Made by a program: the position numbers and the translations under genes
Part shown: positions 9,101 to 16,081 of the stretch, in pieces
Position numbering within the stretch: position 1 is the stretch's first letter
Layout: each line of letters starts with the position of its first letter
Origin: CAVTWS01 sp964390555
Lineage (GTDB): Bacteria; Actinomycetota; Acidimicrobiia; Acidimicrobiales; SHLQ01
NCBI GenBank assembly: GCA_964390555.1
Contig: CAYMJU010000205.1
Span: 8,482 to 72,481 of the forward strand
Direction: 5' to 3'
DNA length: 64,000 nt
Notes under the pieces: generated by a model
What the model was told of the DNA's origin: nothing
Database searches by the model: none
Seen by the model: the letters and a program-made list of their open reading frames with translations, nothing else

Positions 9101-10081
9101 GGCTCGCTCGAACGCGCGACCGATGTCCAATTCGACCTGGCCGTCGGAGACGCCGACGTTGGCCGTCTTGACCACCTCAGTGCGATTCGCTTCGGCATCG
9201 CCGACGAAGGACTCCGCCGCCAACCCAGCATCGACTCCGACCTGAGACTGCGATGCGTCGAGGTTCACCGTCGACACCAGCTCGTCGCGGCTCACACGGA
9301 CACCATCGATCAGCACTTCGGTCGCCAGTCCGACGTCGAGACCGATCTGCCCGTCGGAGGCGTCGCGGTTCGCCGTGAGCCCGGCTTCGCGACGGACCGT
9401 CTGGCCGGCGTCGTTCTCCAACTCGGACAAGAGCACCGCGTCGAGGCCACGCTGGCCGTCCGCGCGCGCATTGTTGACGGCCACGCCGGCGGCCAGTCGC
9501 TCGCTACCGAACGCGGAACCGCCGACCAGAGCCTCGATCCCGCCACTACCGTCGCGGGCATCGATGTCGGCCGTCACCGCGGCGTCGACCTCGACCAGGC
9601 CGCCCGACCGGTCGGCACCGACGCCCAGATCGCCGTCGCTGCCGTCGGTGTCGATGTTCAACCGGGTCTGGCGTCCGAACAGGTTCGCCTCGACGGTCAG
9701 GCCCTCGCCCTCGACCGCCTCGACGTCGAGCGCTCCCAGCGTCACGGTCTCGACGACGGCTCCCGCGGCGTTCACGACTGCCCGGCCCACGCCCCGGAGC
9801 GGGTCGAGAACCTCGCCCACCGCTTCTCTCGCCGCTTGGAGCCCGTCACGCACCGCGCCGAAGGCGCCATCATCGCTCTCGAGGCGCTCGGCGTGATCGT
9901 CGACGAGGCGTTGGGCGCCAGCGAGGCCGGACCGGGCGTTTTCGCCGAACCCGTCCTGGATCGACTCGATCACGGTCTCGGCCACATCCCGAACGGCCTC
10001 GAACCCGGTCCCGATACCGTCCTTCACGGTCTCGCCGACCTCGTCGAGGAAGTCGCCGACCCGGGTACGTCTCTCGGCCAT
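6167..10081 (-). CDS. Giant acidic Gly/Ala/Asp repeat protein (IniB-position protein)
   Basis: 1304 residues from the ATG at 10081, chosen for the excellent GAGGAGGTG site 6 bases upstream. The first 150 residues are amphipathic helix (MAERRTRVGDFLDEV and on). Residues of roughly 150-450 are imperfect beta-like repeats rich in D-G-Q-x-G-L-D. A middle region follows, then roughly 50-residue repeats of the form G-x-L-x-x-L-L-x(6)-A-L ending in Asp/Glu/Gly spacers. Near the C-terminus two 38-residue units containing IRERIDEVTGTDGDD are nearly identical, also in DNA. No signal peptide or membrane segment is visible. It is first in the minus-strand unit that ends with the dynamins. Mycobacterial IniB, also Gly/Ala-rich, takes the same place before iniA, but I see no clear sequence match to it. 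Confidence 0.75.
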   Translation of the reverse strand: MAERRTRVGDFLDEVGETVKDGIGTGFEAVRDVAETVIESIQDGFGENARSGLAGAQRLVDDHAERLESDDGAFGAVRDGLQAAREAVGEVLDPLRGVGRAVVNAAGAVVETVTLGALDVEAVEGEGLTVEANLFGRQTRLNIDTDGSDGDLGVGADRSGGLVEVDAAVTADIDARDGSGGIEALVGGSAFGSERLAAGVAVNNARADGQRGLDAVLLSELENDAGQTVRREAGLTANRDASDGQIGLDVGLATEVLIDGVRVSRDELVSTVNLDASQSQVGVDAGLAAESFVGDAEANRTEVVKTANVGVSDGQVELDIGRAFERAVDGEQQVRVEAGATVAFGADDGFLTRSSGGFTEVERGDAEAARGQIDVVAARFGVVDGKIVGDLGVGASLSVGDDEIVDGFLGRGLSLGLNDEGNLVASADVAARLTAGGEEIIDARRSVFFVSSDLTDPENIKNIITLAVTAGIVPPGAIPSPGALAEVFGGDPGGLLKLATGNAEVVGRIADAIGADPEVLADLAKVISGEGVEVGGLLGDLGIDAGGLAERLGLEPDLVQRGLDLVDDVTIGRRAATPSEVDEIDDPDRDAESTDAESFGAAESLGEDQQEVTDVARQRGLIADFLDDLVDGNAGDQAGADGDDAGGGGRLLGRLSAAIAQVAEGDEVKSALGERLSGALGGLAEDDAEGGSPIGNLVKSGLQSAIKGLTEPEGDGAEGEEGGSPLRALLGRGISKALAPDAGEEGAAAEGEAAEAPAGLLGLLGNAVGGALTSLTEEDAEGDTEGGGGLVSLIGDKVKAAVAGLAAPAEGEEAADGDGGGGLVGLLQGQLAKGLANIGQGEGDAGAGADAEAGGGLLGRLAGVVASLSASGDEAAGEAGDADAEAGNGLLGVLGAQLKGAAANLLSPSPEGEAADADPATGEAPGGLVGLLQSRVGTALADVLGPEGEEGESPLAGLIRERVLAAIGGLDQEQLAAEAGDAAAGQDPATLLGRLQAAVGDLNTESPDGSGGITGLVKDRVQTAVDNLTDPDAEGGSPLIDLVKERVEGAVTETADELADPTVESPLKDQIRDRVFEAIEAAESEDPAGAPTEGDPASLEETIRERIDEVTGTDGDDDTVDDVRDRVFGDDGDATSTEEAIRERIDEVTGTDGDDETVDDVRDRVFGRKKDDDDDDDTGSGKGNSGSQRDRIRSLIDDVDDDDDPIGPGTGGPKADTIRARVDEVLAEDDDADFGAGVPVGAVDATVAATVNVADETDPIDLTGVAPDLEGVADGLAAAPELEPTIEPDPIGDGLLEPDFDEVQ
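6588..6777. repeat. Two 76-bp near-identical direct repeats, 114 bp apart
   Basis: Copy one is at 6588-6663 and copy two at 6702-6777, differing at about two positions. The 114-bp unit equals 38 codons and stays in frame in the 1304-residue protein. This points to recent in-frame duplication. Confidence 0.8.
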
Positions 10082-10133
10082 CGGCGACACCTCCTCACGG
10101 ATCAGGCCCCGTCGTTCGGGCACGTCAGGTGGT

Positions 10134-10231
10134 CCTACGCCGCGCCATCGAGACCGGTTCAACGCGTCTCCCGGCTTCGCCCGCCGAAAAATCCCTTAAA
10201 GCGTTGAACCGGAGGAACGAGTGGGGCGAAG
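10134..10231. promoter_or_regulatory. Divergent promoter pair with a shared ECF-like motif inside a perfect inverted repeat
   Basis: CCGGTTCAACGC at 10154-10165 and GCGTTGAACCGG at 10201-10212 form a perfect 12-bp inverted repeat around a 35-bp AT-richer centre. Each divergent gene therefore has the same box in the same orientation to itself. In both directions TGAACC is followed, after exactly 16 bases, by a CG(A/T)AG box: CGAAG at 10227-10231 toward Hsp70, and CGTAG at 10139-10135 toward the repeat protein. That spacing is typical of ECF sigma promoters. The sigma that reads it is unknown; the gene at 1-508 is a candidate. Confidence 0.55.
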
Positions 10232-10252
10232 CACTCGATCGGAGGTGGACTC

Positions 10253-11998
10253 ATGTACGAGCTCGGAATTGACTTAGGAACGACATACACCGCGGCGGCC
10301 ATCCGCCGCGGCGACAAGATCGACATCGCACCACTCGGATCGCGCGGTCCGGTGATCCCGTCGGTCGTGGTGCTCGGCGAGGGCGACACCGTCCTCGTCG
10401 GCGAAGCGGCACAACGACGGGCCCTCACCGATCCCACGCGGGTCGCTCGGGAGTTCAAGCGGCGCATCGGGGACCCGCTCCCGATCATCGTGAACGGTGA
10501 GCCGCACTCGGCCGAGTCGTTGAGTGCCTTGCTGCTGAAAGCCGTCGTCGCCGAGGTGACCAAGCTCGAAGGTGCCCCGCCGTCACGGGTGGCGCTCACC
10601 CACCCCGCCAACTGGGGCGACTACAAGAAGGACCTCTACGCGCAAGCGGTGCGCATCGCCGATCTCCCCAACGTGGTGTACCTGACCGAACCCGAAGCGG
10701 CGGCGATCCATTACGCGTCGCAGGAACGGGTCGAGACCGGCTCCGTCGTCGCGGTGTACGACCTCGGCGGCGGCACCTTCGACGCCACGATCCTACGCAA
10801 GACCGAACTCGGCTTCGACGTTGTGGGTCGGCCCGAAGGTATCGAGCGCCTTGGCGGCATCGACTTCGACCAGGCGGTCTTCGCACACGTGACGGGAGCA
10901 CTGAACCTCGACCTCGAGTCCTTGGACCGGACCGATCCGGCCGTGCTGTCCGGCATGGCCCGCCTCCGCCAGGACTGCGTCGAGGCCAAAGAGGCCCTGT
11001 CATCGGACACCGAGGCGTCGATTCCGGTCGCTCTTCCCGGTCTCCACAGCGAAGTTCGCATCACCCGCCCCGAGCTCGAAGCGATGGTTCGCCGGCCGAT
11101 CTCGGACACGGTGGCCGCCCTGCGCCGCGGGCTGCGCGACTCGGGCATCGAGCCGGCCGATCTGACCACCGTCTTGCTCGTCGGCGGCTCCTCGCGCATC
11201 CCGATGGTCGCCGAGATGGTCGGCGCCGATCTCGGGCGGCCCGTCGCCATCGACGCTCATCCCAAGTACGCCATCGCCATGGGGGCGGCCCGCTTTGCCG
11301 GGATCGCCCCGGCCCCAATCGCGGCGGCGACGTCGACGGCACCACCACCTTCCGCCGTCGCGTCGCCGCCGCTCCCCACTGTCGCGCCGGCACCCCCGGC
11401 GGCGACCGAGCCATTGCCGACCACGGCACGCGTACCCGATCCGCCCCGGACCGAGACCGCGAGCCCGACTGCTCCAGTACCCACCACGACCCCGCCCTCT
11501 CCGGTCGCTCCGCCCACCCCGGTCGCTCCCCCCACCCCGGTCGCTCCGGCGGTCGAGTTGGGCCGCGAGCAGGGCCCGTCGGCATCACCGTCGCGGTCGT
11601 GGGTCAAGTACGCGGTCGCGGCGGCTGTGGTGATCGTCGTGGGCATCGGCGCCGCGCTAGCGCTCGGTGGCGGTGGAGGAGGCGGAGACGAGGCCGAAGC
11701 CGGCGGCGGAGGCAACGGCTGCCCGAGCGATGGTCCGTTCGTGTGCATCACGTCGGCCGAGTCGAGCGGTAACCAGATCGTCGCCAACTTCGAGCGCGTC
11801 GACGTCGATCTCACCCAGACGGCGGCCCGCTTCTTCCTCGACTCGTCGCCAGATTCCACCGTCGACTGGCAACGCAACGACCCGTTCTCGGCCCAGGTCC
11901 CGACCATCGCGTCGGGAACCCGGATCTGCGTGCTCTTGGCCGACGGCAACGGGCTGGTCGCCGATTCGGGCAACTGCGTGACGATCGACTTGGGCTGA
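10253..11998 (+). CDS. Membrane-anchored Hsp70-family protein
   Basis: 581 residues; the start at 10253 follows GGAGGTG. The N-terminal 350 residues are an Hsp70/actin-fold ATPase: phosphate-1 motif DLGTT at 7-11, phosphate-2 YDLGGGTFD near 168, and the adenosine motif VGGSSRIPM near 308. The usual peptide-binding domain is absent. Instead there is a Pro/Ala/Thr-rich linker (about 350-440), a single membrane helix (about 453-472), a Gly-rich spacer and a roughly 95-residue C-terminal domain with two Cys pairs that should lie outside the membrane. It is transcribed away from the repeat-protein/dynamin unit from a shared promoter region, which suggests a common envelope function. Converges on uvrB. 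Confidence 0.85.
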   Translation: MYELGIDLGTTYTAAAIRRGDKIDIAPLGSRGPVIPSVVVLGEGDTVLVGEAAQRRALTDPTRVAREFKRRIGDPLPIIVNGEPHSAESLSALLLKAVVAEVTKLEGAPPSRVALTHPANWGDYKKDLYAQAVRIADLPNVVYLTEPEAAAIHYASQERVETGSVVAVYDLGGGTFDATILRKTELGFDVVGRPEGIERLGGIDFDQAVFAHVTGALNLDLESLDRTDPAVLSGMARLRQDCVEAKEALSSDTEASIPVALPGLHSEVRITRPELEAMVRRPISDTVAALRRGLRDSGIEPADLTTVLLVGGSSRIPMVAEMVGADLGRPVAIDAHPKYAIAMGAARFAGIAPAPIAAATSTAPPPSAVASPPLPTVAPAPPAATEPLPTTARVPDPPRTETASPTAPVPTTTPPSPVAPPTPVAPPTPVAPAVELGREQGPSASPSRSWVKYAVAAAVVIVVGIGAALALGGGGGGGDEAEAGGGGNGCPSDGPFVCITSAESSGNQIVANFERVDVDLTQTAARFFLDSSPDSTVDWQRNDPFSAQVPTIASGTRICVLLADGNGLVADSGNCVTIDLG

Positions 11999-12016
11999 CG
12001 CCGCCCGCCGGCGTGA

Positions 12017-14062
12017 CTACCGGAGCTCGCGGAGCTCCCGCTTCAGCTCCTTGATCTCGTCGCGAAGTCGGGCCGCGTACTCGAACCGGAGATCGGCGGC
12101 CGCCTCGTTCATCTCGTCCTCGAGCGTCCGGATGAGCCGCTCGAGCTCATCGCCGGGCATCTCGGCGTAGTCGGGTCTGGCCGTCCGCCGTCGACGCTCC
12201 CGGTCGGGGGTGGGAGCAGTCGTGCTCGGGCGGAGCATCTCGAGGATGTCGGTCACCGCCTTGCGAACCGACGTCGGGTTGATGCCGTGCTCGAGGTTGT
12301 GCGCCATCTGGAGCTGGCGCCGACGCTGGGTCTCCGAGATCGCTCGCCGCATCGAGTCGGTGACTCGATCGGCGTACATGATGACCTGGCCGTCGATGTT
12401 GCGGGCCGCCCGGCCGATGGTCTGGATCAGCGACGTCTGACTGCGAAGGAAGCCCTCCTTGTCGGCGTCGAGGATCGCCACCAGCGAAACCTCCGGCAGG
12501 TCGAGGCCCTCACGGAGCAGGTTGATGCCGACCAGGACATCGAATTCACCGAGCCGAAGCGCCCGCAGGATCTCGATGCGTTGGATCGTGTCGACCTCGG
12601 AATGCAGATACCGGACCTTGAGCCCCAGCTCGAGCAGGTATTCGGTGAGATCCTCGGCCATCTTCTTGGTCAAGGTGGTCACGAGCACCCGCTGGTCGCG
12701 CGCCGTGCGCTGGCCGATCTCATCGACGAGATCGTCGATCTGCCCTTTGGTCGGCCGAACCATGACCTCGGGATCGACCAGCCCTGTGGGCCGGACGATC
12801 TGCTCGACGACCTGGGCGCTGACCTTGAGCTCGTAGGGCCCCGGCGTGGCCGAGAGGAACACGACCTGCCCGACCCGGTCGGTGAACTCCTCGAACCGCA
12901 ACGGCCGATTGTCCGACGCCGACGGCAACCGAAACCCGTGGTCGACCAAGGTGAGCTTGCGGCTCCGGTCCCCTTCGAACTGGCCATGGAGCTGGGGTAC
13001 CGCCACGTGCGACTCGTCGATCACGGTGACGAAGTCGGCGGGGAAGTAGTCGATCAGCGTGTAGGGAGGCTGGCCCGAAACCCGGCCGTCGATGTGCATC
13101 GAGTAGTTCTCGATCCCGGAGCAGAAGCCGACCTCCTGCATCATCTCGAGGTCGTACTCGGTCCGCATCCGCAGCCTTTGTGCCTCGAGCAACTTGCCGT
13201 CGGCCTCGAAGGTCGACAGTCGCTCGCGCAGTTCGACTTCGATGCCCTCGATGGCGCGGCGCATGCGCTCGTCGCCGGCCACGTAGTGGGTGGCGGGAAA
13301 CACGACCAACTCATCGAGGACGTACAGGCGCTCGCCGGTCACAGGGTCGACCACGCCGATCTGCTCGACCTCGTCGCCGAACAGGGTGATGCGCACTGCG
13401 GTCTCGTCGTAGGCCGGGTGGATCTCGATCGTGTCGCCCCGCACGCGAAACTTGCCGCGGACGAGGTTGGCGTCGTTGCGTTCGTACTGAATGTCGACGA
13501 GACGGCGGAGGATGTCGCGCTGATCGTGCCGCTCGCCGACTCGGACCACGAGCAGCTGCGAGCGGTACTCGTTGGGATCGCCGAGGCCGTAGATGCACGA
13601 CACCGATGCCACCACGATCGTGTCGCGCCGGGTCAGCAGCGCCGAGGTAGTCGCGTGGCGAAGCCGGTCGATCTCGTCGTTGACCGACGAGTCCTTCTCT
13701 ATGAACGTGTCCGTCGTCGGCAGGTACGCCTCGGGCTGGTAGTAGTCGTAGTACGACACGAAGTACTCGACGCGGTTCTCGGGGAAAAAGCTACGAAGCT
13801 CGTTGGCGAGCTGCGCGGCAAGCGACTTGTTCGGCGCGATCACCAGGGTCGGCCGTTGCACCCGCTCGATGGTCCAGGCGATGGTGGCACTCTTGCCGCT
13901 GCCGGTGATGCCGAGCAGCGTCTGATGGCGATCGCCGCGCGCGAGGCCGGCCGCCAGTTCGTCGATCGCGTTCGGTTGATCGCCCGCGGGAGCGAAATCG
14001 CTCACCATCTTGAACGGCCGCCCAGGGGCTGCGGTCACCACCTGCGTCGACACGTCGGTCAT
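12017..14062 (-). CDS. uvrB: UvrABC excinuclease subunit B
   Basis: 681 residues from the ATG at 14062; an in-frame TTG at 14116 would add 18 unlikely residues. UvrB is the damage-verifying helicase of nucleotide excision repair. It is loaded by UvrA and recruits UvrC. Visible features are Walker A GITGSGKS at 51-58, the Tyr-rich beta-hairpin with YYDYYQPEAY, the DESH Walker B box, helicase motif VI with QTIGRAARN, and a C-terminal UVR coiled motif that contacts UvrC. Upstream is coaE, an order also found in mycobacteria. Confidence 0.97.
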   Translation of the reverse strand: MTDVSTQVVTAAPGRPFKMVSDFAPAGDQPNAIDELAAGLARGDRHQTLLGITGSGKSATIAWTIERVQRPTLVIAPNKSLAAQLANELRSFFPENRVEYFVSYYDYYQPEAYLPTTDTFIEKDSSVNDEIDRLRHATTSALLTRRDTIVVASVSCIYGLGDPNEYRSQLLVVRVGERHDQRDILRRLVDIQYERNDANLVRGKFRVRGDTIEIHPAYDETAVRITLFGDEVEQIGVVDPVTGERLYVLDELVVFPATHYVAGDERMRRAIEGIEVELRERLSTFEADGKLLEAQRLRMRTEYDLEMMQEVGFCSGIENYSMHIDGRVSGQPPYTLIDYFPADFVTVIDESHVAVPQLHGQFEGDRSRKLTLVDHGFRLPSASDNRPLRFEEFTDRVGQVVFLSATPGPYELKVSAQVVEQIVRPTGLVDPEVMVRPTKGQIDDLVDEIGQRTARDQRVLVTTLTKKMAEDLTEYLLELGLKVRYLHSEVDTIQRIEILRALRLGEFDVLVGINLLREGLDLPEVSLVAILDADKEGFLRSQTSLIQTIGRAARNIDGQVIMYADRVTDSMRRAISETQRRRQLQMAHNLEHGINPTSVRKAVTDILEMLRPSTTAPTPDRERRRRTARPDYAEMPGDELERLIRTLEDEMNEAAADLRFEYAARLRDEIKELKRELRELR

Positions 14063-14119
14063 CGTACCCAGGGGGTGCGACAGCGATGATGCGATCACCG
14101 TTCCCGGCGGCGGCAAATG

Positions 14120-14752
14120 TCAGCGTCGCCGTGGTCGGGCGTCGGGCAGACCCACGACCCACTGCCAACATCGCTCTACCTCGGCGGCCAGCTGGTCGAG
14201 ATCGCCACCGTTGTCGATCACGAACGTCGCCTCCGCCAGCCGCTGCTCTCGGTTGGCCTGGCGGGCCAGACGGGCCCGGGCGTCGGCCTCGTCGAACCCC
14301 CGACCCTCGACCAGCCGGCGGATCTGGGTCTCCTCCGAGACGTCGACCACGATCACGCCAGCGAGATTCTGGAACTCGGGACGGCGGGGCTGACCCGGTA
14401 CGACGAGCAATGGGATGTCGAGTACCACGATCTCACGGCTTCCGTGGTGCATCGCTCGTCGGCGCTCGATCTCGGCGAGCGTTGCCGGATGAACGATGCT
14501 GTTCAGCCGCGCCAGCTCGGTCGGGTCAGCGAAGACCCGCTCCGCCACCGCCGCTCGGTCGAGCCGACCGTCGGCGCCCACTATCGCCGGTCCGAACGCC
14601 CGAACCATCTCGTCGTATACCGACGCATCGGGTTCCTGGAGCTCTCTCACTACTGCGTCGGCGTCGATCAGGTGAGCGCCTCGGCCAACCAGCATCTCGG
14701 CGACCGTGCTCTTGCCGCTCCCGATCCCGCCCGTCAATCCCAGCTCGACCAT
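14120..14752 (-). CDS. coaE: Dephospho-CoA kinase
   Basis: 210 residues from the ATG at 14752; the frame is open further upstream but the family begins with the strand before the P-loop. CoaE phosphorylates dephospho-CoA on the ribose 3'-OH, the last step of coenzyme A synthesis. The start VELGLTGGIGSGKST is a canonical P-loop. DADAVVRELQ matches the CoA-binding DAD motif. The C-terminus is basic. It precedes uvrB with a 57-bp gap, and cotranscription is likely. Confidence 0.95.
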   Translation of the reverse strand: MVELGLTGGIGSGKSTVAEMLVGRGAHLIDADAVVRELQEPDASVYDEMVRAFGPAIVGADGRLDRAAVAERVFADPTELARLNSIVHPATLAEIERRRAMHHGSREIVVLDIPLLVVPGQPRRPEFQNLAGVIVVDVSEETQIRRLVEGRGFDEADARARLARQANREQRLAEATFVIDNGGDLDQLAAEVERCWQWVVGLPDARPRRR

Positions 14753-14818
14753 GGGGCGTGGACGATAGCCCGATTGATGGGCCGGCCGGCTCACGTCTGC
14801 CGCGGACCTGAAAACTGG

Positions 14819-14848
14819 TTCGGGGGAGCGCCGTAGCGCTCCCCCGAA
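14819..14848 (-). terminator. Rho-independent terminator after the Flp pilin gene
   Basis: TTCGGGGGAGCGC (14819-14831) pairs perfectly with GCGCTCCCCCGAA (14836-14848), giving a 13-bp stem with a 4-base loop. On the minus strand it is followed by CCAGTTTTC. It ends the monocistronic pilin transcript. Confidence 0.85.
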
Positions 14849-14873
14849 CGAGAGGTTCTGGGTTGACGTCGAC

Positions 14874-15059
14874 TCAGCTGATCGCCGAGTCAACCTCGTT
14901 GAACTTCGAGTTGGCGCTCTGACCAAGAGCGGTCACCGCGGCGATGCACACCACAGCGATCAGGGCCACGAGCAGCGCGTACTCGACGAGCGACGCACCA
15001 CGCTCATCGTCGATGCGAGCGGTGAGCCAAGCGGACAGGAACTGGAACTGGGTGATCAT
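14874..15059 (-). CDS. flp: Flp/Fap-type pilin
   Basis: 61 residues from the ATG at 15059 (GGAG about 11 bases upstream). This is the small major subunit of a Tad pilus. It has a short leader, a prepilin cleavage context RGASLVEYALL with the conserved Glu and Tyr, and a hydrophobic helix of about 20 residues that packs in the fibre core. The C-terminus is short. It stands alone between two strong terminators, consistent with high independent expression. The machinery genes are upstream on the same strand (19.4-26 kb). No prepilin peptidase gene is in the window. Confidence 0.9.
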   Translation of the reverse strand: MITQFQFLSAWLTARIDDERGASLVEYALLVALIAVVCIAAVTALGQSANSKFNEVDSAIS

Positions 15060-15195
15060 CTCTGTTGGACTCCGAAGGTTGTCGGCGGCTAGGCCGGGGG
15101 TGTGTTGTACTCTCACTTCTTCGGCACCGGCACCGAGATGCTTGATAGGCCGAGCGACCCATCTCATCTGCTGATCCGATGACCGAGCCCGAAAA

Positions 15196-15235
15196 CGGCG
15201 TCGGGGGGAGCGCCGAAACGCTCCCCCCGACGCCG
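15196..15235 (-). terminator. Rho-independent terminator after the NarL-type response regulator gene
   Basis: A 17-bp perfect stem: 15196-15212 pairs with 15219-15235 around a 6-base loop. On the minus strand it is followed by GTTTTCGGG. Loop-proximal and flanking bases closely resemble the terminator at 14819-14848, so the two look like copies. The remaining bases between 15060 and 15195 are the pilin leader region, where I see no further gene. Confidence 0.85.
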
Positions 15236-15314
15236 AGTAGAAGGCTGGGATTCGCCGACTGCTCGCCCTCTTCGCAGAACAGCCGATCGGGCGGCGATGA
15301 TCATCGCGGTCGGC

Positions 15315-15956
15315 TCAGTCCAGGTGAACGATGCCCATACGTACAGCTGCGAGCACCGCCTGGGTGCGGTCGCGAGCGTCCAACTTCTGGTAGATCGACG
15401 CCAGGTGGTTCTTGACCGTCTTCTGGCTGATGTAGAGCTTCGAGGCGACCTCCGGCGTCGAGCAGCCGTCGGCGATGAGCTGGAGGACCTCCTCCTCGCG
15501 CTTGGTGATCACCCGCTCGTCATGGTGAGGCTGGTCCAGCCGCCGGACCTCACGGAGCATCGACGCGGCCAGTTGCGGCGACAGCGCGGTGTCACCATTG
15601 GCGGCCATCCGCACCGCCGAGGCGATCTCGTTGGTCGAGCAGTCCTTCACGAGGTATCCGCTGGCGCCGGCGCGAATCGCCGACGCGAGCACTTCTTGGT
15701 CGGCGTGCATGGTGAGCATCACCACGTGAGTGTCGGTCAGCTTCTGCCGGATCTGGCGACACGCCTCGACCCCGTCCATACCCGGCATCGTCACGTCCAT
15801 GAGGATCACCTCGGGGCGATGCTGTTCGGCCAGCGCTACCGCCTCGATCCCGTCGCGCGCCTCGGCGACGACCAGAAACCCTTCCTCGCGCATCGAACGG
15901 CTCAGGCCCTCGCGGAGCATTCGATGATCGTCAGCGAGCATCAATCGGATCGTCAT
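15315..15956 (-). CDS. NarL/LuxR-family response regulator
   Basis: 213 residues. The N-terminal receiver has acidic residues DDH near 9-11, the phospho-acceptor Asp in ILMDVTMPGMDG, and the Thr and Lys switch residues (LTMH, VKD). The C-terminal LuxR-type helix-turn-helix has TKREEEVLQLIADG and KTVKNHLASIYQKL. It follows the sensor kinase gene after a 125-bp gap and precedes the pilin gene, so control of pilus genes is a reasonable inference. Confidence 0.92.
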   Translation of the reverse strand: MTIRLMLADDHRMLREGLSRSMREEGFLVVAEARDGIEAVALAEQHRPEVILMDVTMPGMDGVEACRQIRQKLTDTHVVMLTMHADQEVLASAIRAGASGYLVKDCSTNEIASAVRMAANGDTALSPQLAASMLREVRRLDQPHHDERVITKREEEVLQLIADGCSTPEVASKLYISQKTVKNHLASIYQKLDARDRTQAVLAAVRMGIVHLD

Positions 15957-16081
15957 GGTTCGGTCCTGTCGTCATCCCCGGAGGGCTCGATTCGCGAGCC
16001 GCGGTGGCTCACGGTGTCTCCATCGGCGCGAAGCGGCATCTGGATTAGGGATTTGTCCTCGACGGAGACGATCAGTGACGA

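Noticed and set aside
7569..9245. 558-codon Ser/Pro/Ala-rich plus-strand frame opposite the giant repeat gene
   Set aside because: Low-complexity shadow of the minus-strand gene, which has an excellent ribosome site and logical gene order.
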